Below, in pieces: positions 34,285 through 42,491 of a stretch of 64,000 nucleotides of DNA; position 1 is the first letter of the stretch; every line of letters begins with the position of its first letter. The notes under the pieces are model-generated. The model was not told the origin of the DNA, did not search any database, and worked only from the letters and a program-made list of their open reading frames with translations. The DNA comes from Natronosalvus sp042663485 (GTDB lineage Archaea > Halobacteriota > Halobacteria > Halobacteriales > Natrialbaceae): NCBI GenBank assembly GCA_042663485.1, contig JBHTAF010000003.1; one strand, written 5' to 3'. The translations under genes and the position numbers were made by a program.

Positions 34285-35004
34285 ATGATCGACCTAAACA
34301 TCGACATGCGTCAGTACGACTGTCCGTTCATCGACACCACTGACGACGTCGACATCGCGTTCTCGGCCGTCCAGTGGCAACTGGATACGGACGCCGAAAA
34401 ACTCGAGACTCGCCTCATCGCCAGGGGTAATTCCCCCGGAACGCTGGATACCGGCCTCCAGACGCTTCGAGAGCACCGGAACATGTCCGACTACTATCTG
34501 CTCTCGCGGCGGGGGAACGTCGCCCAGATCGGGACGGTGATCGAACAGACGAACGCGATGAAGACGATCCAGCGACACGGAGGCTACATCACCGGTCCGT
34601 TCCAGATCGAAAACGGTCGCGAGCACTGGCACGTCGGCTTCGACGACGACGACGCGGAGGACAGGACGCTCGCGGACCTCGAGCGCCACAACGATTACGA
34701 CGTCGAAAACCGCGACCAGTTCGGCGCGTCCACGCTGTTCGACCTCCTCGAGAACGCCGACAGCGCGAGGCGGTTGCTCGACGGGTGCCGGTCGCTCACG
34801 GAGACCGAACGGAAGACGTTCGAAACGGCTTCCCAATTCGGCTACTACGAGACGCCTCGCGGGGCGACCCTCGACGAACTCGCAGACCACTTCGACGTCT
34901 CGAAGACGGCCGTCTCGATGAACCTCCGACGGAGCGAGCGCAAACTGCTCGGGGCCGCGCTGTCGGCGCTCTCGGACCTGGACGACGAGGAGACCCCGCT
35001 CTAG
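34285..35004 (+). CDS. HTH-10 (bacterio-opsin activator-like) transcription regulator
   Basis: A 239-residue regulator. The C-terminal HTH-10 domain (about 170-225) has LTETERKTFETASQFGYYETPRGATLDELADHFDVSKTAVSMNLRRSERKL, the haloarchaeal Bat-type helix-turn-helix. The N-terminal 160 residues form a sensor-like domain without PAS or GAF signatures that I can recognise. An alternative start is ATG 34306. Its position between a divergent SDR and an HpsN-like dehydrogenase gene (100 bp downstream, same strand) suggests it controls this catabolic region. Confidence 0.9.
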   Translation: MIDLNIDMRQYDCPFIDTTDDVDIAFSAVQWQLDTDAEKLETRLIARGNSPGTLDTGLQTLREHRNMSDYYLLSRRGNVAQIGTVIEQTNAMKTIQRHGGYITGPFQIENGREHWHVGFDDDDAEDRTLADLERHNDYDVENRDQFGASTLFDLLENADSARRLLDGCRSLTETERKTFETASQFGYYETPRGATLDELADHFDVSKTAVSMNLRRSERKLLGAALSALSDLDDEETPL

Positions 35005-35103
35005 CGTCGCCGTTCTCGCGACCGATCCGAAATCTCGAGGCGCCTCCCTGTGTTTCCGTGTTAACATCGGAGTTTATCCGAGGGAGCCGCGTCAATTCAC
35101 GTC

Positions 35104-36390
35104 GTGATAGAAAATAGCACGCATATCAAGGGCGCGGAGCGACCGTCGCTCGAGTTTCCACCCGAAGTGACCGAATCCGTCTCGGAGATCATCGCCGCCG
35201 TCCGAAGTGACGGGGACGACGCCCTCCGCGAACTCACCGCCAGGTTCGACGGCGTCGAGCGGGAGTCGATCCGGGTGACGGACGAGGAACTGGCGTCGGC
35301 TCGAGAACGCCTCTCGGAGGAGGATCGGGCAGTGATCGACGCGACGATCGAGAACGTTCGCGAATTCCACGAGGAACAGCGCGGCCACCTCGAGGGCTTC
35401 GAGCGCGAGTTCGACGACGGGATTCGACTCGGACAGCGAGTGGTCCCCATCGAGCGAGCTGGGGTGTACGTCCCCGGCGGACGATACCCGCTCGTCGCGT
35501 CGCCGGCGATGACGATCGTTCCTGCCGTCGTCGCCGGCGTCGAGCACGTCGTTGCCTGCGCGCCGCCCCAGGACGACGGGAGCGTCCAGCCTGCACAGCT
35601 GTACGCCATGGACCGGGCCGGCGCGGACGAAATCTACTGCGTGGGCGGCGCCCAGGCGATCGCAGCGATGGCCTACGGTACCGACTCCGTGCCGACCGTG
35701 AACGTCGTCACCGGCCCCGGGAACGCCTACACGACCGAGGCGAAGCGACAGGTGTTCGGCCACGTCGGCGTCGACTTCCTCGCCGGACCGACCGAGGTGC
35801 TCGTCATCGCCGACGACACCGCCGATCCCGGCCTCGTGGCGACCGACCTGCTCGCCCAGGCCGAACACGACACCGACTCCCGGGTCGTGCTCGTCTCGCT
35901 CGAGGAATCGCTCGCCCGCGAGACGATCGACGCCGTCGAGGCGCAACTCGAGGACCTGCCGACGGCCGAAACCGCCCGAACCTGCTGGGAGGAAAACGGC
36001 GAGGTGATCGTCGCCGAAGACCGCGACGCCGCCGTCGCAGTCGCGAACGACTACGCGATGGAGCACCTCCAGGTGATGAGCGACGAGCCCCGCGAGTACG
36101 TCGACGACCTCGTCAACTACGGCTCGCTCTTTCTGGGCCACCACTCGCCGGTCGTCTTCGGGGACAAGGCCGTCGGGACGAACCACTGTCTACCGACGCT
36201 CGAGGTGTCGACGTACACCGGCGGCATCTGGATCGGTACCTACCTGAAGACGCTCACCCACCAGCAACTGACCGCCGAAGGAGCGGCCTCGATCGCGCCG
36301 CACGCGGCCAAAATCTGCGAACTCGAGGGGACGGTCGCGCACCGACTCTCTGCCGAGAAGCGGTTCGACGGCGAGACGGAGCGGCAGTAA
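35104..36390 (+). CDS. Histidinol dehydrogenase-family enzyme, HpsN-like (not biosynthetic HisD)
   Basis: Zinc- and NAD-dependent enzyme that oxidises a primary alcohol to the carboxylate in two steps; 428 residues, GTG start. Conserved family residues are present: zinc ligands Gln252 and His255 (QAEH), catalytic Glu320-His321 (AMEHLQV), Asp354 (FGDKAVGTNH) and His400. The ending NYGSLFLGHHSPVVFGDKAVGTNHCLPT followed by YTGGIWIGTYLKTLTHQQLT resembles sulfopropanediol dehydrogenase HpsN and differs from true HisD, which has SGAIFLG... and a SSxLxVYDF segment. Likely catabolic, acting on a diol or amino alcohol imported by the nearby ABC transporter. No other his genes are present. Confidence 0.85.
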   Translation: MIENSTHIKGAERPSLEFPPEVTESVSEIIAAVRSDGDDALRELTARFDGVERESIRVTDEELASARERLSEEDRAVIDATIENVREFHEEQRGHLEGFEREFDDGIRLGQRVVPIERAGVYVPGGRYPLVASPAMTIVPAVVAGVEHVVACAPPQDDGSVQPAQLYAMDRAGADEIYCVGGAQAIAAMAYGTDSVPTVNVVTGPGNAYTTEAKRQVFGHVGVDFLAGPTEVLVIADDTADPGLVATDLLAQAEHDTDSRVVLVSLEESLARETIDAVEAQLEDLPTAETARTCWEENGEVIVAEDRDAAVAVANDYAMEHLQVMSDEPREYVDDLVNYGSLFLGHHSPVVFGDKAVGTNHCLPTLEVSTYTGGIWIGTYLKTLTHQQLTAEGAASIAPHAAKICELEGTVAHRLSAEKRFDGETERQ

Positions 36391-36419
36391 TTCGGCGAGA
36401 AACCGCCCCTCACCGAACC

Positions 36420-37814
36420 TTACCTCGCCGGCTCGACGTTCTGATTCATCCGGAAGACGTTCTTCGGATCGTACTCGGCTTTCGTCTCGGCGAGTCGATC
36501 GTAGTTCTCGCCGTAGGCGTTTCGCTCGCGGCCCTCCTGGTCGCCCTCGAAGTTCACGTACGTTCCGCCGGTGGCCCCTTCCTCGAGCGCGTCGTGGCAC
36601 TCCCGCACCCAAGCGATGCACTCCTCGTCGTTCGCCGGATCCTCCCATCGCGCGGCGACGCTCGCGATGAACGCCGTCTCCCGGTGCGGGTAGGCGGTCT
36701 CGTTCGGTCCGACCTCGTTGACCGCTCCGCCGACCTGGTGGAGGAGGATTTCGGACTGTCCCGTCGGGAACCGTTCGGCGTACTCGACGATGGTGTCGAT
36801 CGTCTCCTCGGTGAGGTCCGTGAAATTCGGCGCCTTCCAGTAGTTTCGAGCGCCTTCGGCGTACAGATCGTCCAGGAGGCTCTGGGCTGCCGTGTAGGGA
36901 GTGGGTGCGACGGCGTCGGCAATGGGGTCGCCGTACTCGCGGAGCGGTTCGAGCACCGCCTCGCCTTCCTCGAAGTCGCCGTCGTAGAACTGTACCAGCA
37001 CCAGGACCGTGGTTCCGTGGATTTCTTCCGGGATGACCGGAAGCGGCGGTGCGGCCACGCTGTTCACCCAGACGGTACACTCCGGCGGCGCGTCTCGAGC
37101 GAACGCCGCGTAGTGTGAGAGGACGTCGGGGGCATCCTCGTAGGCGTACACGGTCGGGCCGAAGAGCACGTCCGGACCGACCTCGTGCAGGTCGAACTCG
37201 AACGACGTGACGACGCCGAAGTTACCGCTACCGCCGCGAATCGCCCAGAAGAGGTCCGGGTTCTCGGCTTCGCTCGCGGTGATCAGGTTTCCGTCGGCGG
37301 TGACGACGTCGACCGACCGGAGGTTGTCGATCGCGAGCCCGTACTTGCGGCTGAGCCAGCCGACCCCGCCTCCGAGTGTGAGTCCGGCGACCCCGGTCGT
37401 CGAGATGACCCCGCCCGGGGTGGCGAGGCCGAACGCCTGCGTTTCGTGATCGAGATCCCCCATCGTCGCGCCGGGGCCGACCCGGGCGGTTCGGGCCGCG
37501 GGATCGACCCGCACCGACGAAAGCGGAGACATGTCGATCGTGAGGCCGTCGTCGCAGACGGCGTTTCCGGCGACGTTATGGCCACCTCCCTTCACGGCGA
37601 GGGGAAGGCCGTGGTCGCGAGCGAACTCGACCGCGGTGATTACGTCAGCCGTGCCGGTGGGCCGAACGACGACGGCCGGTCGGCGGTCGATCATTCCGTT
37701 CCAGACCGATCGGGCCTCGTCGTAGCCGTCGTCGTCGGGACGGAGCACCTCGCCGCGGGTCGTTTCGGCGAGCGTTTCGTACTCCGGGTGGTCTACTGGC
37801 GTTTTGATCGTCAT
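36420..37814 (-). CDS. FAD-linked oxidase, berberine-bridge-enzyme family
   Basis: Flavin oxidoreductase of the VAO/BBE type, 464 residues. FAD-binding domain includes VVVRPTGTADVITAVEFARDHGLPLAVKGGGHN with His79, the usual covalent FAD attachment residue. The second attachment position, normally Cys in a G-x-C-G-x-x-LGGG motif, is Val/Ala here (TTGVAGLTLGGGVGW, 139-153), so attachment is at most mono-covalent. The C-terminal BBE motif NAYGENYDRLAETKAEYDPKNVFRMNQN is intact. Substrates of relatives are sugars, alcohols or alkaloids. Convergent with the HpsN-like gene (29 bp between stops). Confidence 0.9.
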   Translation of the reverse strand: MTIKTPVDHPEYETLAETTRGEVLRPDDDGYDEARSVWNGMIDRRPAVVVRPTGTADVITAVEFARDHGLPLAVKGGGHNVAGNAVCDDGLTIDMSPLSSVRVDPAARTARVGPGATMGDLDHETQAFGLATPGGVISTTGVAGLTLGGGVGWLSRKYGLAIDNLRSVDVVTADGNLITASEAENPDLFWAIRGGSGNFGVVTSFEFDLHEVGPDVLFGPTVYAYEDAPDVLSHYAAFARDAPPECTVWVNSVAAPPLPVIPEEIHGTTVLVLVQFYDGDFEEGEAVLEPLREYGDPIADAVAPTPYTAAQSLLDDLYAEGARNYWKAPNFTDLTEETIDTIVEYAERFPTGQSEILLHQVGGAVNEVGPNETAYPHRETAFIASVAARWEDPANDEECIAWVRECHDALEEGATGGTYVNFEGDQEGRERNAYGENYDRLAETKAEYDPKNVFRMNQNVEPAR

Positions 37815-38008
37815 TAGGTATCCCCCGAGGAAGGTACGGAATCCAGGGCCAGATAGCTACGTGGTGACGTTCGTGCAAGCGCCGACACTCGAGCACAGGT
37901 TGCAAGCATTTCACGGACTGCAAATGGAGTGGCGGTCTCCGTACGCTACCTCGGAATGTGGCCGAGTTCGCTCAGTCGTGGACGTCGACGGAGTTCCCCA
38001 GGTACTCG

Positions 38009-38812
38009 TCAGTACCAGGCGGTGCCGCCGTCGACGTTGACATCCTGGGCCGTCACGTGGCGGGCGGCGTCGCTCGCGAGGAATAGGGCCATCTCGGCCA
38101 CGTCGTCGGCGTCGACCAGCGTCTCGAGCGCGGCGTCCTCGGTGAACACTCGCCGTTTGGCCTCGTCGTACTCCACGCCGAGGCTCTCGGCCTGTGCCTC
38201 GATGACGGCCTCGATCCGCGGACCGCTGGTCGCGCCCGGACAGATCGCGTTGACCGTAATGTCGTCCTCGCCCAGTTCGAACGCGAGCGTCCGGGTGAGC
38301 CCGATCACCGCCATCTTCGAGGCGACGTAGGGCGTCCGGTTTTCGAGCGGCCGCTTGCCGCTGATCGAAGAAATGTTGACGACGCTCGCCCGGTCGCTCT
38401 TACGGAGGTGAGACACGGCGTGTTTCGTCGTCAGGTAGGGGCCGGTGGCGTTCACGGCCATCGTCCGGTTCCAGTCATCGCGCTCAACGGCCTCGACTGG
38501 CGCCGTCGGTCCGGCGATCCCCGCGTTGTTGACGAGGACGTCGAGGCCGCCGAATCGGTCGACGGTCTCAGTGATCGCGGACCGGACCGACGACTCGTCG
38601 GTGACGTCGGTACGAACCGGGAGCGTCCGCGACGGGTCGTCGACGAGGCCGGCGGTTTCCTCGATTCCGTCGCCACGCGCCGCGAGGGCGACGTTCGCAC
38701 CACGGTCGGCGAACGCGAGGGCGATTCGGCGGCCGATACCCTGGCTGGCGCCGGTGACGAAGACGGTGCGGTCGGCCATCTCGGTAGTGGGACTCGAGTT
38801 CGCCGCCGTCAT
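38009..38812 (-). CDS. Short-chain dehydrogenase/reductase at end of ABC operon
   Basis: NAD(P)-dependent SDR, 267 residues. TGASQGIG (20-27), NNAG (95-98), catalytic Ser149, Tyr162 and Lys166 (SSISGKRPLENRTPYVASK), and a C-terminal DVNVDGGTAWY. Its ATG overlaps the stop of the LivF-type gene (ATGA), so it is the last cistron of the transporter operon. This ties its substrate to the imported compound (inference). An internal Met at residue 12 (MADRTVFVTG) is an alternative start. Resembles 3-oxoacyl-ACP reductase-like or sugar/polyol dehydrogenases; specificity unknown. Confidence 0.92.
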   Translation of the reverse strand: MTAANSSPTTEMADRTVFVTGASQGIGRRIALAFADRGANVALAARGDGIEETAGLVDDPSRTLPVRTDVTDESSVRSAITETVDRFGGLDVLVNNAGIAGPTAPVEAVERDDWNRTMAVNATGPYLTTKHAVSHLRKSDRASVVNISSISGKRPLENRTPYVASKMAVIGLTRTLAFELGEDDITVNAICPGATSGPRIEAVIEAQAESLGVEYDEAKRRVFTEDAALETLVDADDVAEMALFLASDAARHVTAQDVNVDGGTAWY

Positions 38813-39549
38813 TCCCCGCCACCGCCCTGCATCAGCATCTGTATCTCCTCGTCCTGGACCAGGACGTCCGGATCGCCGCTGTCGACGATCTCGCCGCGCT
38901 CCATGACGTACATTCGGTCCACGATGTCGGGGACGTGGCTCGCGTTCGACTCCGCGACGAGCACGGAGATGTCCCGGTCGATGATCTCCCGGATGTACGT
39001 CTTGAGATTCTCGACGACGACCGGCGCCAACCCCTCGAGCGGTTCGTCGAGGATGAGCAGGTCGGGGTTGAGCGCGAGCGCCCGACCGATCGCAGTCATC
39101 TTCCCCTGACCGCCGCTCAGGTTCTGGACCTCGGCGTCGCGGCGCGACTCCAGTTCGGAGAACAGGTCGAAGATGTCCTCGACCATGGCGTCCTCGTCGT
39201 CGACGCCACGGGCGTCGCCCGCCGTCCAGATCGGAAGCCGGAAATTCTCCTCGACGCTCATACCCGTGAACAAATCGCGATTTTCCGGCTGGTACCCGAT
39301 TCCACGCTGCGGGATGAGTTCCGGTCGGAGCGTCGTCAGTTCCTCGCCGTGTAGCCGTATCGACCCGTTCGCGATGGGCGTCAGTCCCATGATCGCCCGG
39401 AACGTCGAGGTCTTCCCGGCGCCGTTTCGTCCGACGAGCGCGACGGCTTCGCCCTCGCGTACCGTCAGATCGACGCCATGAGTGACCTCGAACCCTTCGA
39501 CCGTCGCCGAGAGGTTCGAGACCTCGAGCAGCGGGTTCGACGGACTCAT
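38809..39549 (-). CDS. livF: ABC transporter ATPase, LivF type
   Basis: Second nucleotide-binding subunit of a hydrophobic amino-acid-type (HAAT) importer; 246 residues. Walker A GRNGAGKT (40-47), ABC signature LSGGQGK (144-150), Walker B LLILDEP (164-170), then EGLAPVVVENLKTYI, the LivF hallmark. Overlaps livG upstream and the SDR downstream by 4 bp each, so the genes are translationally coupled. Substrate of HAAT systems ranges from branched-chain amino acids to urea, aromatic acids and polar organics. Confidence 0.95.
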   Translation of the reverse strand: MSPSNPLLEVSNLSATVEGFEVTHGVDLTVREGEAVALVGRNGAGKTSTFRAIMGLTPIANGSIRLHGEELTTLRPELIPQRGIGYQPENRDLFTGMSVEENFRLPIWTAGDARGVDDEDAMVEDIFDLFSELESRRDAEVQNLSGGQGKMTAIGRALALNPDLLILDEPLEGLAPVVVENLKTYIREIIDRDISVLVAESNASHVPDIVDRMYVMERGEIVDSGDPDVLVQDEEIQMLMQGGGGE

Positions 39550-40322
39550 TCGTCCACCCCCAGGAGCACCCGCCGCAGTTCGCTGTCGGTCTCGAGCAGG
39601 TCCGGGTCTCCCTCGCGGAACACGCTCCCCTCGTGGAGGACGACCAGTCGGTCGGCGTACTCCTTGACGAGGTCCATGTCGTGTTCGATGGTGACGGTGG
39701 TGACGCCATCGGCCTCACTCGCCTCGACGATGGTTTCGATGACGTACTCCTTCTCCCGCGTCGCGACGCCGGAGGTCGGCTCGTCGAGGAGCAGGTACGT
39801 CGGATCGAGGCCGAACGACATCGCCACGTCGAGGAGCTTTCGGTCGCCGTGAGGCAGCGTCTCCGCCACCTCGTCGGCGACGTCCTCGAGGCGGAATTGC
39901 TCGAGCAGACCGTCGACCGTCTCCTCGACTTCGTCGTGTGAATCGTCGCGGGTTCGCATGCTCAGCGTCTTGCCGTGACGCGAGAGGACGGAGACGCGAA
40001 GGTTCTCGCGAACGGTCATCTCCTCGAAAACGTGGACGATCTGGAAGCTCCGAACGAGTCCTTCGTTCACCCGTTTTTCCGGCGGCGTGTCCGTGATGTC
40101 GCGCTCGACCGTCGAGCCGCTGCCGTCGTCCTCGTGGACGACGACCGATCCCTGATCGGGCTCGAGCAACCCCGTGAGGAGGTTGATGAGCGTGGTCTTT
40201 CCGGCGCCGTTCGGCCCGACGATGAACACCATCTCCCCGGGGGTCTCCCCGAACGTGAGCGAGACGTCGTCGGTGGCGCGGAGCACTCCAAATTCCTTCC
40301 GTAAGTTGCGTGCTTCGAGCAT
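39546..40322 (-). CDS. livG: ABC transporter ATPase, LivG type
   Basis: First nucleotide-binding subunit of the HAAT importer; 258 residues. Walker A GPNGAGKT (36-43), Walker B YLLLDEPTSGV and a terminal VLHEGSVFREG switch region. The ABC signature is the divergent LPHGDRKLLDVAMSFG in place of LSGGQ, normal for LivG proteins. The segment VRSFQIVHVFEEMTVRENL is the usual LivG Q-loop region. Overlaps livF by 4 bp and abuts livM. Confidence 0.95.
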   Translation of the reverse strand: MLEARNLRKEFGVLRATDDVSLTFGETPGEMVFIVGPNGAGKTTLINLLTGLLEPDQGSVVVHEDDGSGSTVERDITDTPPEKRVNEGLVRSFQIVHVFEEMTVRENLRVSVLSRHGKTLSMRTRDDSHDEVEETVDGLLEQFRLEDVADEVAETLPHGDRKLLDVAMSFGLDPTYLLLDEPTSGVATREKEYVIETIVEASEADGVTTVTIEHDMDLVKEYADRLVVLHEGSVFREGDPDLLETDSELRRVLLGVDE

Positions 40323-41432
40323 CTATTTCACCCCGAATACGAGAATGCGAACGGTCGTCACGGCGCGGTACAGTCGCTGGCGGATCGTCGTCGAGACGGT
40401 GGCGGCGTCCCCGCGAACGAGCGTCGGGTCGCGAAGGCGCCGCTCGAGGCCCGCTCTGAGCGTCGGCAGCGAGCCGAGTATCCCCTCCGGCAGGAAGAAG
40501 ACGACGACCAGCAACACGAGTCCGGTGAGCGCGTGGTAGTACTCGAAGTAGAATCGCGCCAACCGGAGTAAGTAGATGAGCACGATGCCACCGACGATCG
40601 GTCCGACGAGCGTCCCGATGCCGCCGATGATCGCCATGAACAGGATCTCGCCGGAGACGAAGACGAAGAGAACCGGTTCCGGCCGGACGTGAAGTTGCAG
40701 GAGAGCGAACAGCCCGCCAGCGATGCCGCCGTAGAGGCCGGAGAGCGTGAACGCGATCCAGACGTATCGGTCGACCGGAATGCCGATGAACCGCGCTCGA
40801 GTCCGGTCCTGACCGATGGCGTCGAGCGCCCGACCGAACGGCGAGTTGACGATTTTCCACGTCACGGCAACCATGACGAGGAGGACGACGACTGTGAGAT
40901 AGTACAGGACGTAGTCGTAGGCGACGATTGGGTCGGCACCGAACGTCGAGACGAGCCAGCGGTCGATGCCGAGTAGCGACGGCCGGTCCGATCCCACGCG
41001 AACCCGGAGGCCGTCGTTGTAGTTGAAGAAGCCGCTCTGGAGGACGAACGCGAACAGCACCTGGTTGAACGCGAGCGTCAACAGCGCGAAGTAGATGTCG
41101 AGGTAACCGGCGACGAGGTAGCCGATCAGTAGGGCGATCGCCGTCGCCGCCAGGGCCGCCCCAAGCAGCAACAGCAACCCGCTCGAGACCTCGTAGTGGG
41201 CCGTCAGCACGGCGACGCCGTAGGCACCGGCCCCGAAGAACGCGGTGTGTCCGAACGAGACCAGTTCGGTGTGGCGCAACAGGAGGTTCAACCCCAAAGC
41301 CGCCATTCCGAACAGGATCCCCTGGTGGATGATCGAGAACGATAGCGGCGTCACGTTGGCGATGTCGGGAACGGCCAGCAGGACGACGACGCCCAGTACC
41401 GCCAGGACCCCATTTCTGGAAACGCGAGTCAT
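40323..41432 (-). CDS. livM: ABC transporter permease, LivM type
   Basis: Membrane subunit of the HAAT importer, 369 residues with about 9-10 hydrophobic helices. Family features include GMAALGLNLLLRHTELVSFGHTAFFGAGAYG near the N-terminus, the EAA-like cytoplasmic segment SPFGRALDAIGQDRTRARFIGIPVDRYVWIAF, and GTLVGPIVGGIVLIYLL near the C-terminus. Abuts livG directly and overlaps livH by 4 bp. The N-terminus lacks a long soluble extension. Confidence 0.94.
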   Translation of the reverse strand: MTRVSRNGVLAVLGVVVLLAVPDIANVTPLSFSIIHQGILFGMAALGLNLLLRHTELVSFGHTAFFGAGAYGVAVLTAHYEVSSGLLLLLGAALAATAIALLIGYLVAGYLDIYFALLTLAFNQVLFAFVLQSGFFNYNDGLRVRVGSDRPSLLGIDRWLVSTFGADPIVAYDYVLYYLTVVVLLVMVAVTWKIVNSPFGRALDAIGQDRTRARFIGIPVDRYVWIAFTLSGLYGGIAGGLFALLQLHVRPEPVLFVFVSGEILFMAIIGGIGTLVGPIVGGIVLIYLLRLARFYFEYYHALTGLVLLVVVFFLPEGILGSLPTLRAGLERRLRDPTLVRGDAATVSTTIRQRLYRAVTTVRILVFGVK

Positions 41433-42412
41433 TCGATCTCACCCCACGTCCCGTAGAGGCCTTCGGGTTTGACCAGCAGGATGATGGCCATCAGGATGAA
41501 CGGCGCCGCCAGCTCGAGCTGGGGCAGGCTGAACACGCCGACGGTCCACCGGCTGATGACGCCGACGAGCAACGCGGCGACGAACGCCCCCTTCAGGCTG
41601 CCGAGGCCGCCGATGACGACCACGACGAACGAGAGCACGAGGGGGTCCAGACCCATCTCGAGGTAGGCGTCGCTCGGACCGATGCTGTTCATCGCCCCGC
41701 CGAAGGCGGCGAAGAACGCCCCCATGGCGAAGACGAGCGTGAACGTCCGGTCCGTGCTGACGCCGATAGCGGTCGACATCTCACGGTTGATCGCGGTGGC
41801 CCGGACGATGCGTCCGGTCTTCGTCCGGTCGAAGAACCAGAGAAGCCAGGCGAAGACCACGACACCGACGAGAATCACGATCACGTTGTACGAGGGGTAG
41901 CTGAACCCGACGAGTTCGGTCGTTGGGATCTCGTTGAGTCGGCTGTAGGAACTGGTGCTGACCGGGGACGTTCCCCAGACGAACTTCATTACGTCGACGA
42001 GGATCAACAACAGCGCGTAGGTCAACAGGAGCTGGTAGACGTCCTCGCGTTCGTATATCGGTCTGACGAACACCGACTCGAGGATGGCGCCGACAGGTAA
42101 CATAATCGCGGCCGCGACGAGCGAGCCGAGCAAAATCACCACACCGAAGACGAGCGCGGCTACCGGCTCCGTCGCCACGGGGAGGAATCCGGACAGAAAG
42201 TCGGCGATACTGGCGACGGACCCCGTTAGCGATCCGACCAGGAATCCGACGACGCTGACCGCGAGAAACGCGCCAAAGGCGTACAGTTCGCCGTGAGCGA
42301 GGTTCAAAATCCCGAGGACGCCGAAGATAATCGTCAGTCCAGATGCGATCATAAACAGGATCAGGCCGTAGTAGAGGCCGTTGAGCGTGTGCGTGACGAG
42401 TGATTCGATCAT
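41429..42412 (-). CDS. livH: ABC transporter permease, LivH type
   Basis: Membrane subunit of the HAAT importer, 327 residues. Opening LNGLYYGLILFMIASGLTIIFGVLGILNLAHGELYAFGA is diagnostic of LivH. The cytoplasmic coupling segment TKTGRIVRATAINREMSTAIGVSTDRTFTLVFAMGAFFAAFGG and the late VVIGGLGSLKGAFVAALLVGVI follow. A larger than usual periplasmic/extracellular loop lies between helices 2 and 3 (about 45-75). Separated from the substrate-binding protein gene by 79 bp, with its ORF overlapping livM by 4 bp. Confidence 0.95.
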   Translation of the reverse strand: MIESLVTHTLNGLYYGLILFMIASGLTIIFGVLGILNLAHGELYAFGAFLAVSVVGFLVGSLTGSVASIADFLSGFLPVATEPVAALVFGVVILLGSLVAAAIMLPVGAILESVFVRPIYEREDVYQLLLTYALLLILVDVMKFVWGTSPVSTSSYSRLNEIPTTELVGFSYPSYNVIVILVGVVVFAWLLWFFDRTKTGRIVRATAINREMSTAIGVSTDRTFTLVFAMGAFFAAFGGAMNSIGPSDAYLEMGLDPLVLSFVVVVIGGLGSLKGAFVAALLVGVISRWTVGVFSLPQLELAAPFILMAIILLVKPEGLYGTWGEIE

Positions 42413-42491
42413 CTCGTCACACCCCCTCGACTGTCGCTTTCCGATGTACTTGTGCTGAGAATATCATAGCGTGAAATGCGTCGTGGTCCCT

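Noticed and set aside
35104..36390. Annotation as biosynthetic histidinol dehydrogenase HisD
   Set aside because: C-terminal motifs and context fit the catabolic HpsN-like branch; no his genes adjoin.
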